This document shows positions 41,918 to 50,512 of a DNA stretch of 64,000 bases, piece by piece. A program made the position numbers and the translations under genes. The number at the start of each line of letters is the position of its first letter. Positions within the stretch are counted from its first letter, which is position 1. The notes under the pieces are model-generated. The model saw nothing but the letters and a program-made list of their open reading frames with translations, was not told where the DNA came from and did not search any database. The stretch lies in assembly GCA_045614565.1 (NCBI GenBank), contig JAZLDG010000105.1, positions 1 through 64,000 on the forward strand. The letters run 5' to 3'. Source of the stretch: Scatosoma sp045614565. Lineage in GTDB: Bacteria > Bacillota > Clostridia > Christensenellales > Borkfalkiaceae.

Positions 41918-42525
41918 TTTTGTAAATTCTCCTCCGCAGAGCTTTTACGAACGTACAACGCGTGCAAAGGCGCAAATTTTTCCTTACTCGCCAACGCTTC
42001 TACCGCCGCTCGTAAGCCTTGCACGGGATTGACGGTTAGACAGGAAATAGGCAAATTTTCGTAAGAAATAAGCTCGTAACCGTCCGCTTTAGCAAGCGCA
42101 AGCGTTTCTTCTTCCGAAAGATAAGCAGGCGGGAAAACAATTTCACCCTTTTCGTAGCCGCAAACGTAATAATAGCCGTGCAAAGCGTTGATAAGACAAA
42201 GGGATTTTTCACTCAACCTATTATATGCCAACGCGTCGAAAGAAGTGATAGGCAGCGTGGGCTTTTGGCAGGCAAGCGCGAAGCCTTTGATAACGGAAAC
42301 GCCGATCCGAATCCCCGTAAACGAGCCCGCGCCGACCACCGCCGCGAAAAAATCGCATTCCGCAAGCGAAAGCCCCGCTTTTTCAAGCGTTTCGTCAATC
42401 GTATCCATAATCAGCACCGAATGTTTCATTGCGCAATCGGGCACGAACGTGTGATAAGCTTGTCCGTTCTTTGCCGCGATTACCGTTAAAAATCCGCCGC
42501 TTGTATCTACCGCCAAATAGTTCAT
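41914..42525 (-). CDS. tsaB: tRNA threonylcarbamoyladenosine biosynthesis protein TsaB
   Basis: A 203-aa ASKHA-fold partner of TsaD in t6A formation. The N terminus MNYLAVDTSGGFLTVI, KHSVLIMDTIDETL and GAGSFTGIRIGVSVIKGFAL are diagnostic. TsaD itself is not in this window. It follows tsaE by 8 bp. Confidence 0.93.
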   Translation of the reverse strand: MNYLAVDTSGGFLTVIAAKNGQAYHTFVPDCAMKHSVLIMDTIDETLEKAGLSLAECDFFAAVVGAGSFTGIRIGVSVIKGFALACQKPTLPITSFDALAYNRLSEKSLCLINALHGYYYVCGYEKGEIVFPPAYLSEEETLALAKADGYELISYENLPISCLTVNPVQGLRAAVEALASKEKFAPLHALYVRKSSAEENLQK

Positions 42526-42533
42526 TTTACACC

Positions 42534-42935
42534 TTAATATTCAATCTCTCGACGAGTATCGTCTATTTTTTTGATTTTTACCCGTTTTACCCGTTTGGGC
42601 AGCAACGCCGCAATGTTTTGCGACCATTCAATCAAACAAATCCCGCCCATATCGAAATAATCGGCAAGACCCAAACTTTCCGCTTGTTCTATACATTCGA
42701 TACGGTAGCAATCGTAATGGAACAGCCTGCCGTCGTAATCGTTCATATACGCGTACGTAGGGCTGGTGACTTCTTCTTCAATCGAAAGTCCTTGCGCCAC
42801 GCCCTTGGCAAACACCGTTTTTCCCGCGCCCATATCCCCGTCTAACAAGACGATATCCCCTGCGCATAAAGTTTTTGCGTACCCGCACGCAAAGCTTTGC
42901 GTTTCTTCGCGGGAATTTGAAATAAAAATTGCCAT
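42534..42935 (-). CDS. tsaE: tRNA threonylcarbamoyladenosine biosynthesis ATPase TsaE
   Basis: A 133-aa ATPase with Walker A GDMGAGKTVFAKG, then EEVTSPTYAYMNDY and LFHYDCYRIE, and LIEWSQNI near the C terminus. It drives the TsaB-TsaD complex. It is first in the tsaE-tsaB-rimI operon. Confidence 0.94.
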   Translation of the reverse strand: MAIFISNSREETQSFACGYAKTLCAGDIVLLDGDMGAGKTVFAKGVAQGLSIEEEVTSPTYAYMNDYDGRLFHYDCYRIECIEQAESLGLADYFDMGGICLIEWSQNIAALLPKRVKRVKIKKIDDTRREIEY

Positions 42936-42982
42936 AGCTCTATTATAATACTTTCTCTAAAAATTTGCAATGATTTGGCAAA

Positions 42983-43567
42983 CTAGACTTTGATTTTTTT
43001 CAGAAAATTAGACAAACGCTTATACAAAAGCAAGGTCAAAAGGGAGATCGCCGCCGTTTTAATCAAATTAAACGCCAAAATCAGCCAAAACGCGCCGTTG
43101 AAAAGCGCAACCCCGTCCGTTTTCAAAAACAATTCCCCAAACAGCGGAAAGGTAATGAAACGGTTAACGAGAAGCGCGGCGGCAGTTCCGATCAAGCACG
43201 CGCCTACAAGAGAAAATATAACAGTTTTTATGCCTTTACGGTATTGATAGACAATGGACGGGAGCAAAATATACGCGCTCGTCATCAGCATATTCGCAAG
43301 CTCGCCGACCCCGCCCGTACTCCCCGCAAAAATGCGCAGGGTTTCTTTCAACACGCAAACGATTATCCCTTCCACCGGACCAAGCAAAAAGGAAACGAGC
43401 AAAATGAACACGTTTCCAAAATCCAGCTCCAAAAAAAAGACGGGCGAAGCGGGGAACAGCGGAAAGCTTAACAAGCTGACCGCAAAAGAAAGCGCAACGA
43501 AAATCGCCATCAACGCCAAGCGTTTAGCGGAAAAACGGGTTTTTAATATTTCTTTGAATTTTTGCAT
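42983..43567 (-). CDS. ribU: ECF transporter S component, riboflavin (RibU-like)
   Basis: An integral membrane substrate-binding subunit with about six helices. The region after the basic N terminus (LALMAIFVALSFAVSLLSFPLFP, then FLELDFGNVFILLVSFLLGPVEG) matches riboflavin-type S components. An FMN riboswitch with terminator directly upstream makes riboflavin uptake very likely. I start at ATG 43567. ATG 43576 (MRSMQKF) is an equally possible start. The frame beyond that reads into the riboswitch terminator and is not coding. The energising EcfA/T proteins are elsewhere. Confidence 0.9.
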   Translation of the reverse strand: MQKFKEILKTRFSAKRLALMAIFVALSFAVSLLSFPLFPASPVFFLELDFGNVFILLVSFLLGPVEGIIVCVLKETLRIFAGSTGGVGELANMLMTSAYILLPSIVYQYRKGIKTVIFSLVGACLIGTAAALLVNRFITFPLFGELFLKTDGVALFNGAFWLILAFNLIKTAAISLLTLLLYKRLSNFLKKIKV

Positions 43568-43600
43568 TGATCGCATACCTGCCTTGCTCTTTGTAGGCGC

Positions 43601-43626
43601 AAAAAACGCCCCGAAGCTTCGGGGCG
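43601..43626 (-). terminator. Expression-platform terminator of the FMN riboswitch
   Basis: CGCCCCGAAG/CTTCGGGGCG (43607-43626) with six T on the minus strand (43601-43606), between the aptamer and ribU. FMN binding should favour this terminator. Confidence 0.85.
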
Positions 43627-43679
43627 CAAGATACCACAAAGGAATAAAACAAACTTGTAGTATAGCTTAAAACACACGC

Positions 43680-43795
43680 TTTTCTCATCCGGACTATACC
43701 GTCGGTATCGGAATTGCACCGATTCAAAAAAACGCAAGAGTTTTTCTCGCAGACTTTACTGCCGGTGGGGAATTGCACCCCGCCCCAAAGCTATA
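43680..43795 (-). promoter_or_regulatory. FMN riboswitch (RFN element)
   Basis: On the minus strand the conserved blocks appear in order: GGGGCGGGGTGCAATTCCCC, ACCGGCAGT, AGTCTGCGAG, then GAATCGGTGCAATTCCGAT, ACCGACGGTATAGTCCGGATG and GAGAA. These are the RFN consensus elements. It controls ribU through the terminator at 43601-43626. Confidence 0.95.
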
Positions 43796-43812
43796 TATAG
43801 TATACTATGATA

Positions 43813-45288
43813 TTAGTTATTTGTCAAGTCAATCAAGGGGAAATCCACGAAAAAAGTACTGCCTTTTCCTATCTCGCTTTCCACGCCGAACACAAAGCCG
43901 TGACGCTGTAAAACGGCTTTAACGATAGAAAGCCCCAAGCCCGTGCCTTTAACGGGGCGTTTATGTGTTTCGGACGAACGGTAATACCGTTCCCAAATCG
44001 TGGGGATATCTTCGGGTTTGATCCCCGCGCCCGTGTCCGTCACCGCGAAACGGATTAAATTCCCCCCGCTTTTTTGAAGCGTGACTTTGACCGTTTTATC
44101 GTCGCCCGTGTAGTTCACGGCGTTGCCGATTAAATTGTACAAAACCTGACCGATTTTCAATTCGTCGCCGCGCGTATACAGCTCGTCTTGTATATCAACC
44201 ACGAAACGGTAACCCTGCGTTTCCGTCAAATAATCGAAACGGGACAACAGCTCGTGCAAATACGCCGACATATCAAACTCGGTCACGTTGAACGTTTCCA
44301 AGCCCGAGTGCATTTTGGAAAGTTCCAAAACGTCGCCAACGAGCGAAGCCAAACGGTCGGCTTCGTCGACGATTACTTGCGCGTGACGGTTGCGTTTTTC
44401 GGGAATATCGCCCGAAATTTCCATAATCATAGACGCGTACGCTTTAATCATCGTCAACGGCGTTTTGAAATCGTGCGAAACGTTGGCGATCAGTTCCTTT
44501 TGCATACCGTCTAGCTTGGAAAGCTCGTCGCGGGCGTAATTGAGCGTATCGGCAAGCTCCACCATTTCCGAACCGTAATCAGCCCCGTGAAAGTCCACGG
44601 CAAAATCGCCCTTGGCAAGCTGACTTGCCTTTTTCGTCATTTCGGTGATGGGCTTGGTAAGCCAGCCCGAAACGCCGCCCGTCACCGCAAAAGAAAGCAA
44701 AAACACGAAAAGGGACGTGAACAGCAAACGAAGCCCAAGCTGCTCGACGGAAGCGTTGATAAGATGCAAGGATTTCCCCACGTATAAATACGCTTGACTG
44801 CCGTAAAGGGAAATTTCCGCACCGTACACGTATTCGTTCACCCCTTCGTAGACCGCGAACTCGGCTTGTTGGGAAGCAAGCCGTTCTTGCAAGATTTTCA
44901 AATTGTCCTGCATATTAAAAGACTCGTCCGCAATCTCTTCAAAATCGGGAAATTGCGGGAAAAGAATATCCCCGTTTTCGGATAAAATGAAAACGTTGAC
45001 GTCGTAAACCGTCGAAAGATAACGAAGGTGCGCGCTGATATTCCCGCCTGCCGCTACGGGCGGATTTTCGAGCTGGGCTTGGATTTGCGGTCCTTTGTTT
45101 TGGAGCTCTCGCGCCGCTTCCCGTTTATACGTTTGCGTCGTGATTATCCATTGACTTAACCCCACCAACAGCACGATAAGCAAAGATAAGGCGGTAAAAA
45201 CCGACCACAGCAAAAAGTAAATACTCGTGCTGTTTTTTCGGTTATTCCGCCTTACGTTCTTTTCCGTTTTCGTCGCTTGCTTGTCCAT
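43813..45288 (-). CDS. Two-component sensor histidine kinase
   Basis: A 491-aa membrane kinase. TM1 is at about 27-50, a ~150-residue extracytoplasmic sensor follows, and TM2 is at about 185-207. A HAMP domain (LTKPITEMTKKASQLAKGDF) comes next. The H box is ELIANVSHDFKTPLT, and the ATPase has N box LIGNAVNYT, G1 DTGAGI and G2 GTGLGLSIV. The ATG overlaps the stop of the response-regulator gene (TAATG). The signal is unknown. The architecture is like PhoR/ResE-type or antibiotic-stress kinases. Confidence 0.94.
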   Translation of the reverse strand: MDKQATKTEKNVRRNNRKNSTSIYFLLWSVFTALSLLIVLLVGLSQWIITTQTYKREAARELQNKGPQIQAQLENPPVAAGGNISAHLRYLSTVYDVNVFILSENGDILFPQFPDFEEIADESFNMQDNLKILQERLASQQAEFAVYEGVNEYVYGAEISLYGSQAYLYVGKSLHLINASVEQLGLRLLFTSLFVFLLSFAVTGGVSGWLTKPITEMTKKASQLAKGDFAVDFHGADYGSEMVELADTLNYARDELSKLDGMQKELIANVSHDFKTPLTMIKAYASMIMEISGDIPEKRNRHAQVIVDEADRLASLVGDVLELSKMHSGLETFNVTEFDMSAYLHELLSRFDYLTETQGYRFVVDIQDELYTRGDELKIGQVLYNLIGNAVNYTGDDKTVKVTLQKSGGNLIRFAVTDTGAGIKPEDIPTIWERYYRSSETHKRPVKGTGLGLSIVKAVLQRHGFVFGVESEIGKGSTFFVDFPLIDLTNN

Positions 45289-45953
45289 TATTCTTCAAAT
45301 TTATAACCCAACCCCCGCAAGGTAACGATGAATTTTCTATAATCCTTCAAATTCCCGCGGAGCATCTTGATATGCGTGTCCACCGTACGGTCGTCGCCGT
45401 AAAAATCAAAACCCCAAACGTCGTATAAAAGCTTTTCTCTCGTGAGCGCAATTCCTTTGTTGCGTACGAGATAGAAAAGGAGTTCGTATTCCTTGGGCGT
45501 AAGTTCCGCTTTCACGCCGTCTACGTACACGTTTCTTCCCGCCATATCGATTTCCAGACCTTCAAAGCGTAAAATTTCGTTGCCGTTGCGTTTTTGTCCG
45601 CGGCGTTTGGTGACGGCGTTGATTCGCGCCATTACTTCCTTTGGCGAAAAGGGCTTGGTTACGTAATCGTCCACGCCGATTTCAAACGCGAAAAGCTTGT
45701 CGTATTCTTCCCCCCGCGCCGAAAGCATAATCACGGGCACGTCCTTGCTTTTTCGGATTTCTTTCACCGCCGAAAAACCGTCTAGGTGCGGCATCATTAC
45801 GTCCATCAACACGAGATCGTAATCGTTTTCACGGCATTTTTTGACCGCTTCCATACCGTCCGCGGCCTCGTACGCTTCGTTGCCTTCAAACTCCACGTAT
45901 TCGCGGATTACCCCACGAATCATCTCTTCGTCGTCCACTATTAAAATTTTCAT
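45288..45953 (-). CDS. OmpR-family response regulator
   Basis: A 221-aa regulator. The receiver domain has the acidic pair DDEE at the N terminus, phospho-Asp in DLVLMDVMMP, and Lys in DDYVTKPFSP. The C-terminal winged helix (LTPKEYELLFYLVRNKG ... DDRTVDTHIKMLR) binds DNA. AAGGAG at 45961-45966 and the family N terminus MKILIVDDEE set the start at 45953, not the upstream in-frame start. It is paired with the kinase that follows. Confidence 0.95.
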   Translation of the reverse strand: MKILIVDDEEMIRGVIREYVEFEGNEAYEAADGMEAVKKCRENDYDLVLMDVMMPHLDGFSAVKEIRKSKDVPVIMLSARGEEYDKLFAFEIGVDDYVTKPFSPKEVMARINAVTKRRGQKRNGNEILRFEGLEIDMAGRNVYVDGVKAELTPKEYELLFYLVRNKGIALTREKLLYDVWGFDFYGDDRTVDTHIKMLRGNLKDYRKFIVTLRGLGYKFEE

Positions 45954-46083
45954 CTCAACGCTCCTTATCTTCAACCAGTATACTATATTTATAACCCAAA
46001 AATGTTAAGCTTACAACAAATTATGGTGAAATCTTTGTGAAATTATTTAGATTATAGCATAAAATCCAAATTTTGTCAATATG

Positions 46084-46113
46084 AAAGGGACGATAATCGT
46101 TTACCGTCCCTTT
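46084..46113 (-). terminator. Hairpin after the YlmC/YmxH-like gene
   Basis: AAAGGGACG/CGTCCCTTT with a 12-nt loop, just downstream of 46119. The T tract on the minus strand is weak. Confidence 0.55.
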
Positions 46114-46118
46114 GAGAT

Positions 46119-46430
46119 TTACTCATATTCTTCATAGCTTCTTCTGTTTTCAGGCTGTTCGGGGGGTGGCGCGTGAAAGCCGCGTTTCCCGCCCTGCTTT
46201 CTCGGCAACCCAATGTTCACCAAAATGACGTCTTCGCCGATTTTCACGATATTGCGAAGCTCGATAAAAACGCTGTTTTTCTTGAAACCCAAGCTACCGT
46301 TGGGCGCAACGATCCCAAGCCATCTATTTTCGGGGTAACAAAGCACGATATCGCATACTTTACCCAGCTTTCTTCCGTCAACCGTGTTAATAACTTCTTT
46401 CGCGCGAAGCTCCGAAAACGATAATTCCAT
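46119..46430 (-). CDS. PRC-barrel YlmC/YmxH family protein
   Basis: A 103-aa protein whose first ~80 residues (SFSELRAKEVINTVDGRKLGKVCDIV, then NSVFIELRNIVKIGEDVILV) are the PRC-barrel domain of the YlmC/YmxH sporulation-associated family. The C-terminal tail (about 25 residues, Pro/Arg/Glu-rich) is variable. Role in sporulation is known only by association. It stands alone. Confidence 0.9.
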   Translation of the reverse strand: MELSFSELRAKEVINTVDGRKLGKVCDIVLCYPENRWLGIVAPNGSLGFKKNSVFIELRNIVKIGEDVILVNIGLPRKQGGKRGFHAPPPEQPENRRSYEEYE

Positions 46431-46490
46431 TCGTCCACCGCCTTATAATACTTTCTTTTGTATTATATGCGGAAAATCGAAAAAGATTGA

Positions 46491-48146
46491 CTACTTCACT
46501 TCCGATTGCGAGCCCGTGGGATTGAGAATACTGTACCCGACGTTGACAAGGTGGTCGGCTACTCTTTCCAAGCCGACAACCGTCGAAGAATAGTACGGGC
46601 TTAATTCTATTTTACAATTCCCTTCGGCAAGGCGGGCGTAATGCTTAGACGAAAGCTCGCGCTTTAACCCGTCCACTTCGTTTTCCAAAACCGTAAGCTC
46701 GGCAAGGCGGGTACTATCCGCGTCGTCGAACGCTTCGGTTGCGATTTCAAACATACGAAGCACTTTTTCTTGCATTTTTTGCACTTCGGCTTGCGCTTCC
46801 GCGGAAAAAGCAAGCTCTTTTCTTTGCATTTCCACGCCGATTTCATAGAAGTTTTCCGCGTGGTCGCCGATACGCTCCAAGTCGTTCAAAACGTGGAAAT
46901 ACGAACCAATCCGCTTTTCGTCCGCTTCGTCCACGAGCGAAGAAAGCTTGATCAAGAACTTGGTCAAGTTCTTGTTGGTAAAGTCGATAATTTCTTCGTT
47001 TTCCACGACGGCTTTTTCATAATTTTCGGCTTTTTCCACGCCTGCGCGGAACGCGTTTTGCAAGTTTTCACCCGCCAGCGAAGCCATATATTGCATTTCC
47101 TTTTTCACCTGCATAAGCGCGACGGGCGGGGTTTTGAGCAAGCGTTCGTCCACGAATTTGAAACGCCTTTGCTCGTCTTCGCCCTTGGTTTTATCCTTCA
47201 CGGAAAACTCCGCAAGCTTTACGAGCTGTTTGATAAACGGCAACAAAAGAAGCGATGTGATTACGTTGAAAATTACGTGGAACCAAGCAAGCTGCATTTG
47301 CGGATTGTTCGGGATCATACCCTGCAACAATGCAACGGCGAAATCCTTGAAAATCCAAATAAAGATCGTAAAGAAAATCGTACCGATTACGTTAAAGGTT
47401 AAGTGAATAAACGCCGTACGCTTTGCGTTCACGTTCGCACCAATACAAGCAAGCACCGCCGTTACGCAAGTACCGATATTCGAGCCAAGCACCAAGAACA
47501 ACGCGTTTTCAAGCCCCAACGCGCCCTGTCCTACCATTATAATAAAGATACCCGTTGCCGCGGACGAGCTTTGGATAAGTGCGGTAAAGACCATACCGCA
47601 AAGAATTAAAAGCAACGGGAAATTTACCGCCTTAAAAATTCCCGAAAACATCTCGTTAATTTCGGGATAACTGTCAAACGCCGAGCCCATTACGTCCAAG
47701 CCGACGAAAATCAAACCAAACCCGCAAAGAATACCGCCGATTTGTTTAATTTTGTCCTTTTTGAAGAAGGTCATCATAACGCCGATAAACGCGAACGCCG
47801 CCACGACCTGCTTTACGATTTTCAACGACGAAAACGCCACGATAACGCCCGTAATCGTCGTACCGATATTCGCGCCCATAATAATCGACGTCGCTTGGAA
47901 CAAGGTCATAATTCCCGCGTTTACGAAACCGATTACCATAACGCTCGTTGCGGACGAGCTTTGAATAATCGCGGTCACAGCCGCGCCGATGCCTACGCCC
48001 GAAAAACGGTTGCCGCTGATTTTTCCAAGCAAGCGTTTCATTCCGCCGCCCGCACTCTTTTCCAAACCGTCGCCAAGCATATTCATACCAGCGATAAATA
48101 CGCCGCAACCTGCCAGCAAAATTAAAATTGCCGTTAGTATACCCAT
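46491..48146 (-). CDS. Na/Pi cotransporter family protein with PhoU-like C terminus
   Basis: A 551-aa membrane protein. The N-terminal ~310 residues contain two inverted repeats with the QSSSA(A)T motifs (IIQSSSATSVMVIGF and LIQSSSAATGIFI) and GANIGTT/GSNIGTC, as in NptA/YjbB phosphate transporters. The C-terminal ~210 residues are helical and PhoU-like, likely a regulatory domain. Phosphate import or export with Na is the family role. There is a short gap to the PRC-barrel gene. Confidence 0.93.
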   Translation of the reverse strand: MGILTAILILLAGCGVFIAGMNMLGDGLEKSAGGGMKRLLGKISGNRFSGVGIGAAVTAIIQSSSATSVMVIGFVNAGIMTLFQATSIIMGANIGTTITGVIVAFSSLKIVKQVVAAFAFIGVMMTFFKKDKIKQIGGILCGFGLIFVGLDVMGSAFDSYPEINEMFSGIFKAVNFPLLLILCGMVFTALIQSSSAATGIFIIMVGQGALGLENALFLVLGSNIGTCVTAVLACIGANVNAKRTAFIHLTFNVIGTIFFTIFIWIFKDFAVALLQGMIPNNPQMQLAWFHVIFNVITSLLLLPFIKQLVKLAEFSVKDKTKGEDEQRRFKFVDERLLKTPPVALMQVKKEMQYMASLAGENLQNAFRAGVEKAENYEKAVVENEEIIDFTNKNLTKFLIKLSSLVDEADEKRIGSYFHVLNDLERIGDHAENFYEIGVEMQRKELAFSAEAQAEVQKMQEKVLRMFEIATEAFDDADSTRLAELTVLENEVDGLKRELSSKHYARLAEGNCKIELSPYYSSTVVGLERVADHLVNVGYSILNPTGSQSEVK

Positions 48147-48289
48147 TGATTTCTCCTAAACGTAAAAATTTTTTTCCAAGTGGTATTATACTATATTTTG
48201 CGCCGTTTTCCAAACGAATACAAGCAAAATTTATATAAAATTTTACACAAATATATTTTTTTATTTTTATAAAAAACACGAACAAATGT

Positions 48290-48318
48290 TTGACTTTTAT
48301 TTTCCGTTGCGGTATAAT
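48290..48318 (+). promoter_or_regulatory. Promoter giving a leaderless radical-SAM mRNA
   Basis: TTGACT (48290-48295), 17 bp, TATAAT (48313-48318). The start codon ATG is at 48325, where transcription should begin, so the message would have almost no leader. Confidence 0.7.
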
Positions 48319-48324
48319 CGTAGT

Positions 48325-49623
48325 ATGATTACGGAAGAAAAGCTGAAAATTTTAACGGAGAGCGCGAAATACGACGTGTCCTGTTCGTCGTCGGGGAGCA
48401 AGCGCAAAAACGAAGGCGGGATCGGGAACGGGTACGTTGCAGGGTGTTGTCATTCGTTCACGCCCGACGGCAGGTGTATATCGCTTTTGAAGATACTACT
48501 GTCCAACGATTGCGTGTACGATTGCAAATACTGTCCCAACCGCGTTTCGGCGGACGTGCCGCGGGTGAGCGCAACCCCCGACGAAATTTGTCAGCTTACG
48601 ATTGATTTTTACAAACGCAATTATATAGAAGGCTTGTTTTTGTCTTCCGCCGTTTGGAAAAATCCCGATTATACGATGGAGCGATTGCTGCTCGTCGTTA
48701 AAAAGTTGCGGACGGAATATAATTTCCACGGATATATTCACTTGAAAGGTATTCCGCGGGCAAACCCGCTGCTTAATCAAGAAGCCGCGTTATACGCGGA
48801 CAGAATGAGCTATAATATGGAGCTTCCCAGCGAGCAAAGCTTGAAGCTTCTCGCCCCGCAAAAGGACAAACGCAGCTTACTATTACCGATGCGGCAGCTC
48901 ACGGCGGAAAAAGCGGCGTTTATCGGGGAAAAGAAAAAGGGTCGGTTTTTACCCGCGGGACAAACCACCCAGCTCATCGTCGGGGCTTCCCCCGAACGGG
49001 ACGGGCAAATTTTGCGTTTAACGCAAGCGTTATACCGATCGATGGATATGAAACGGGTGTATTATTCTTCCTACGTGCCCGTCGTGCAGGACGTGTTATT
49101 GCCTGACAAAGCGGCGGGACAACTTCGGGAGCACCGTCTATACCAAGCGGACTGGCTGTTGCGGTTTTACGGGTTTACGGTGGAAGAAATTTTGCCCGAA
49201 GAAGAAAATCTTGCCTTGGATTTCGACCCAAAATGCGCTTGGGCGCTGAAAAATTTACATCTGTTCCCCGTGGAAATCAACCGCGCACCCTTAGAAAGCT
49301 TATTGCGCGTACCGGGGATCGGCGTACGGGGCGCGCATAAAATTTTGCAGGCGCGGCGGTATACCAAGCTCACCTTTTCAGACCTTGTAAAAATGAAAAT
49401 CTCTTTGAAACGGGCGAAACATTTTATCACCTGCGACGGCAAGTATTGTGGCGAAAAAAACGAATACGCGGTGAAAGGCTTACTCGTCGCCGCGGAAAAT
49501 CAAGATAGCGCAACGCAAGTGGATATGTTTTCGCTTTTGCCCGAGCCGCAACTCATACCCGAACGGAAAATACGCCTTTCCGATCGAGCCAACGCAACGA
49601 AAGCCTTAACGGGCGAATTATAG
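48325..49623 (+). CDS. Putative DNA modification/repair radical SAM protein
   Basis: A 432-aa cytoplasmic enzyme of the family paired with DUF4130 proteins (TIGR03916 type). The radical-SAM cluster motif is CVYDCKYCPN (Cx3Cx2C). A helix-hairpin-helix-like region follows near the C terminus (LLRVPGIGVRGAHKILQARR), which suggests DNA binding. The reaction is not known in detail. I start at MITEEKLKI (48325). The frame opens earlier at 48286, but that start overlaps the promoter and has no ribosome site. It is followed 4 bp later by its partner gene. Confidence 0.9.
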   Translation: MITEEKLKILTESAKYDVSCSSSGSKRKNEGGIGNGYVAGCCHSFTPDGRCISLLKILLSNDCVYDCKYCPNRVSADVPRVSATPDEICQLTIDFYKRNYIEGLFLSSAVWKNPDYTMERLLLVVKKLRTEYNFHGYIHLKGIPRANPLLNQEAALYADRMSYNMELPSEQSLKLLAPQKDKRSLLLPMRQLTAEKAAFIGEKKKGRFLPAGQTTQLIVGASPERDGQILRLTQALYRSMDMKRVYYSSYVPVVQDVLLPDKAAGQLREHRLYQADWLLRFYGFTVEEILPEEENLALDFDPKCAWALKNLHLFPVEINRAPLESLLRVPGIGVRGAHKILQARRYTKLTFSDLVKMKISLKRAKHFITCDGKYCGEKNEYAVKGLLVAAENQDSATQVDMFSLLPEPQLIPERKIRLSDRANATKALTGEL

Positions 49624-49627
49624 GATT

Positions 49628-50359
49628 ATGTTATATTTATTTGACGGCACGGAAAAGGGATTTTTAACGGCGTTTTTGCTTGCGTTTACGGACGAGAACG
49701 CAATCGTCAGCTCGCGGCAAGAACAAATGCTGCTTTGGCAAACGCTTATATCCGTACAAACGGACGAACAAAAAGCGGAAAAGGTCAAACGGCGTTTGGC
49801 GCAATTTGACCGCGAAGCTTTATCCGAGCTTTCGCTGTTGCTTCGCTCGGAGGAAGAAGACTGCGAGCAGGTCGCGTTCGCGTATTTGCGCTATCTTGCA
49901 AACAGCAAACGCCCCGTGCGCAACGATTTAGCCAACGAAGCGGTGTTTGCCGCCGATAGGTATTTGCGGAAAATTCGTTTTGAAATTCACCGTTTTCACG
50001 GCTTTATCCGTTTTATGGAAACGCAAAGCGGCGCGCTTTACGCGCCCTTTTCCCCCGACAACGATATATGCGATTTGCTCCTGCCCCATTTTCGGGCAAG
50101 ACTGCCGAAATACCCCTTCGTTTTGCACGACGTTAAGCGCAAAAAGGCGGCGGTGTACGACGGCGAAAACGGTTTTCTCGCGCCCCTTGCGCAGGCGGAC
50201 GTTTTGATTTCGGCAAGCGAAGCGGGTTGGCAATCACTTTGGAAAGAGTATTACGCCTCCGTGAATATCCCTTCGCGCGAACGGTTGAAGCAAATGCGTG
50301 GATATATGCCCGCACGGTACTGGAAGTTTATGCCCGAACGCCAACCGCCTACAAATTGA
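49628..50359 (+). CDS. DUF4130 / TIGR03915-type putative DNA repair protein
   Basis: A 243-aa protein, partner of the radical-SAM gene just upstream. Typical features are the N terminus YLFDGTEKGFLTAFLLAF, the RFHGFIRFMET stretch and a C-terminal RYWKFMPE. The family is uracil-DNA-glycosylase-like by fold and predicted to take part in DNA repair. Activity is unproven. The pair is likely translated together (4 bp gap). Confidence 0.9.
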   Translation: MLYLFDGTEKGFLTAFLLAFTDENAIVSSRQEQMLLWQTLISVQTDEQKAEKVKRRLAQFDREALSELSLLLRSEEEDCEQVAFAYLRYLANSKRPVRNDLANEAVFAADRYLRKIRFEIHRFHGFIRFMETQSGALYAPFSPDNDICDLLLPHFRARLPKYPFVLHDVKRKKAAVYDGENGFLAPLAQADVLISASEAGWQSLWKEYYASVNIPSRERLKQMRGYMPARYWKFMPERQPPTN

Positions 50360-50411
50360 CCGAATATACCCCCTTTTTTGTAAAAAACAAAGGAAAAAGA
50401 TTTTAGAAGCG

Positions 50412-50441
50412 TTGACAAACGCTGTATAAATAATGTATAAT
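50412..50441 (+). promoter_or_regulatory. Promoter of glnN
   Basis: TTGACA (50412-50417), 18 bp, TATAAT (50436-50441). The leader runs about 65 nt to the ATG at 50513 and contains a terminator hairpin. Confidence 0.75.
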
Positions 50442-50451
50442 ATCTTTAACG

Positions 50452-50486
50452 GCAAAGACGAAAAGCGTTTTGTCTTTGCTTTTTTT
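50452..50486 (+). terminator. Terminator-like hairpin within the glnN leader
   Basis: GCAAAGAC ... GTCTTTGC (50452-50479) followed by seven T (50480-50486), lying between the promoter and the glnN start. It should stop most transcripts unless antitermination occurs. Confidence 0.7.
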
Positions 50487-50512
50487 ACTTTTCACGAGAG
50501 AGGAACGATCGT

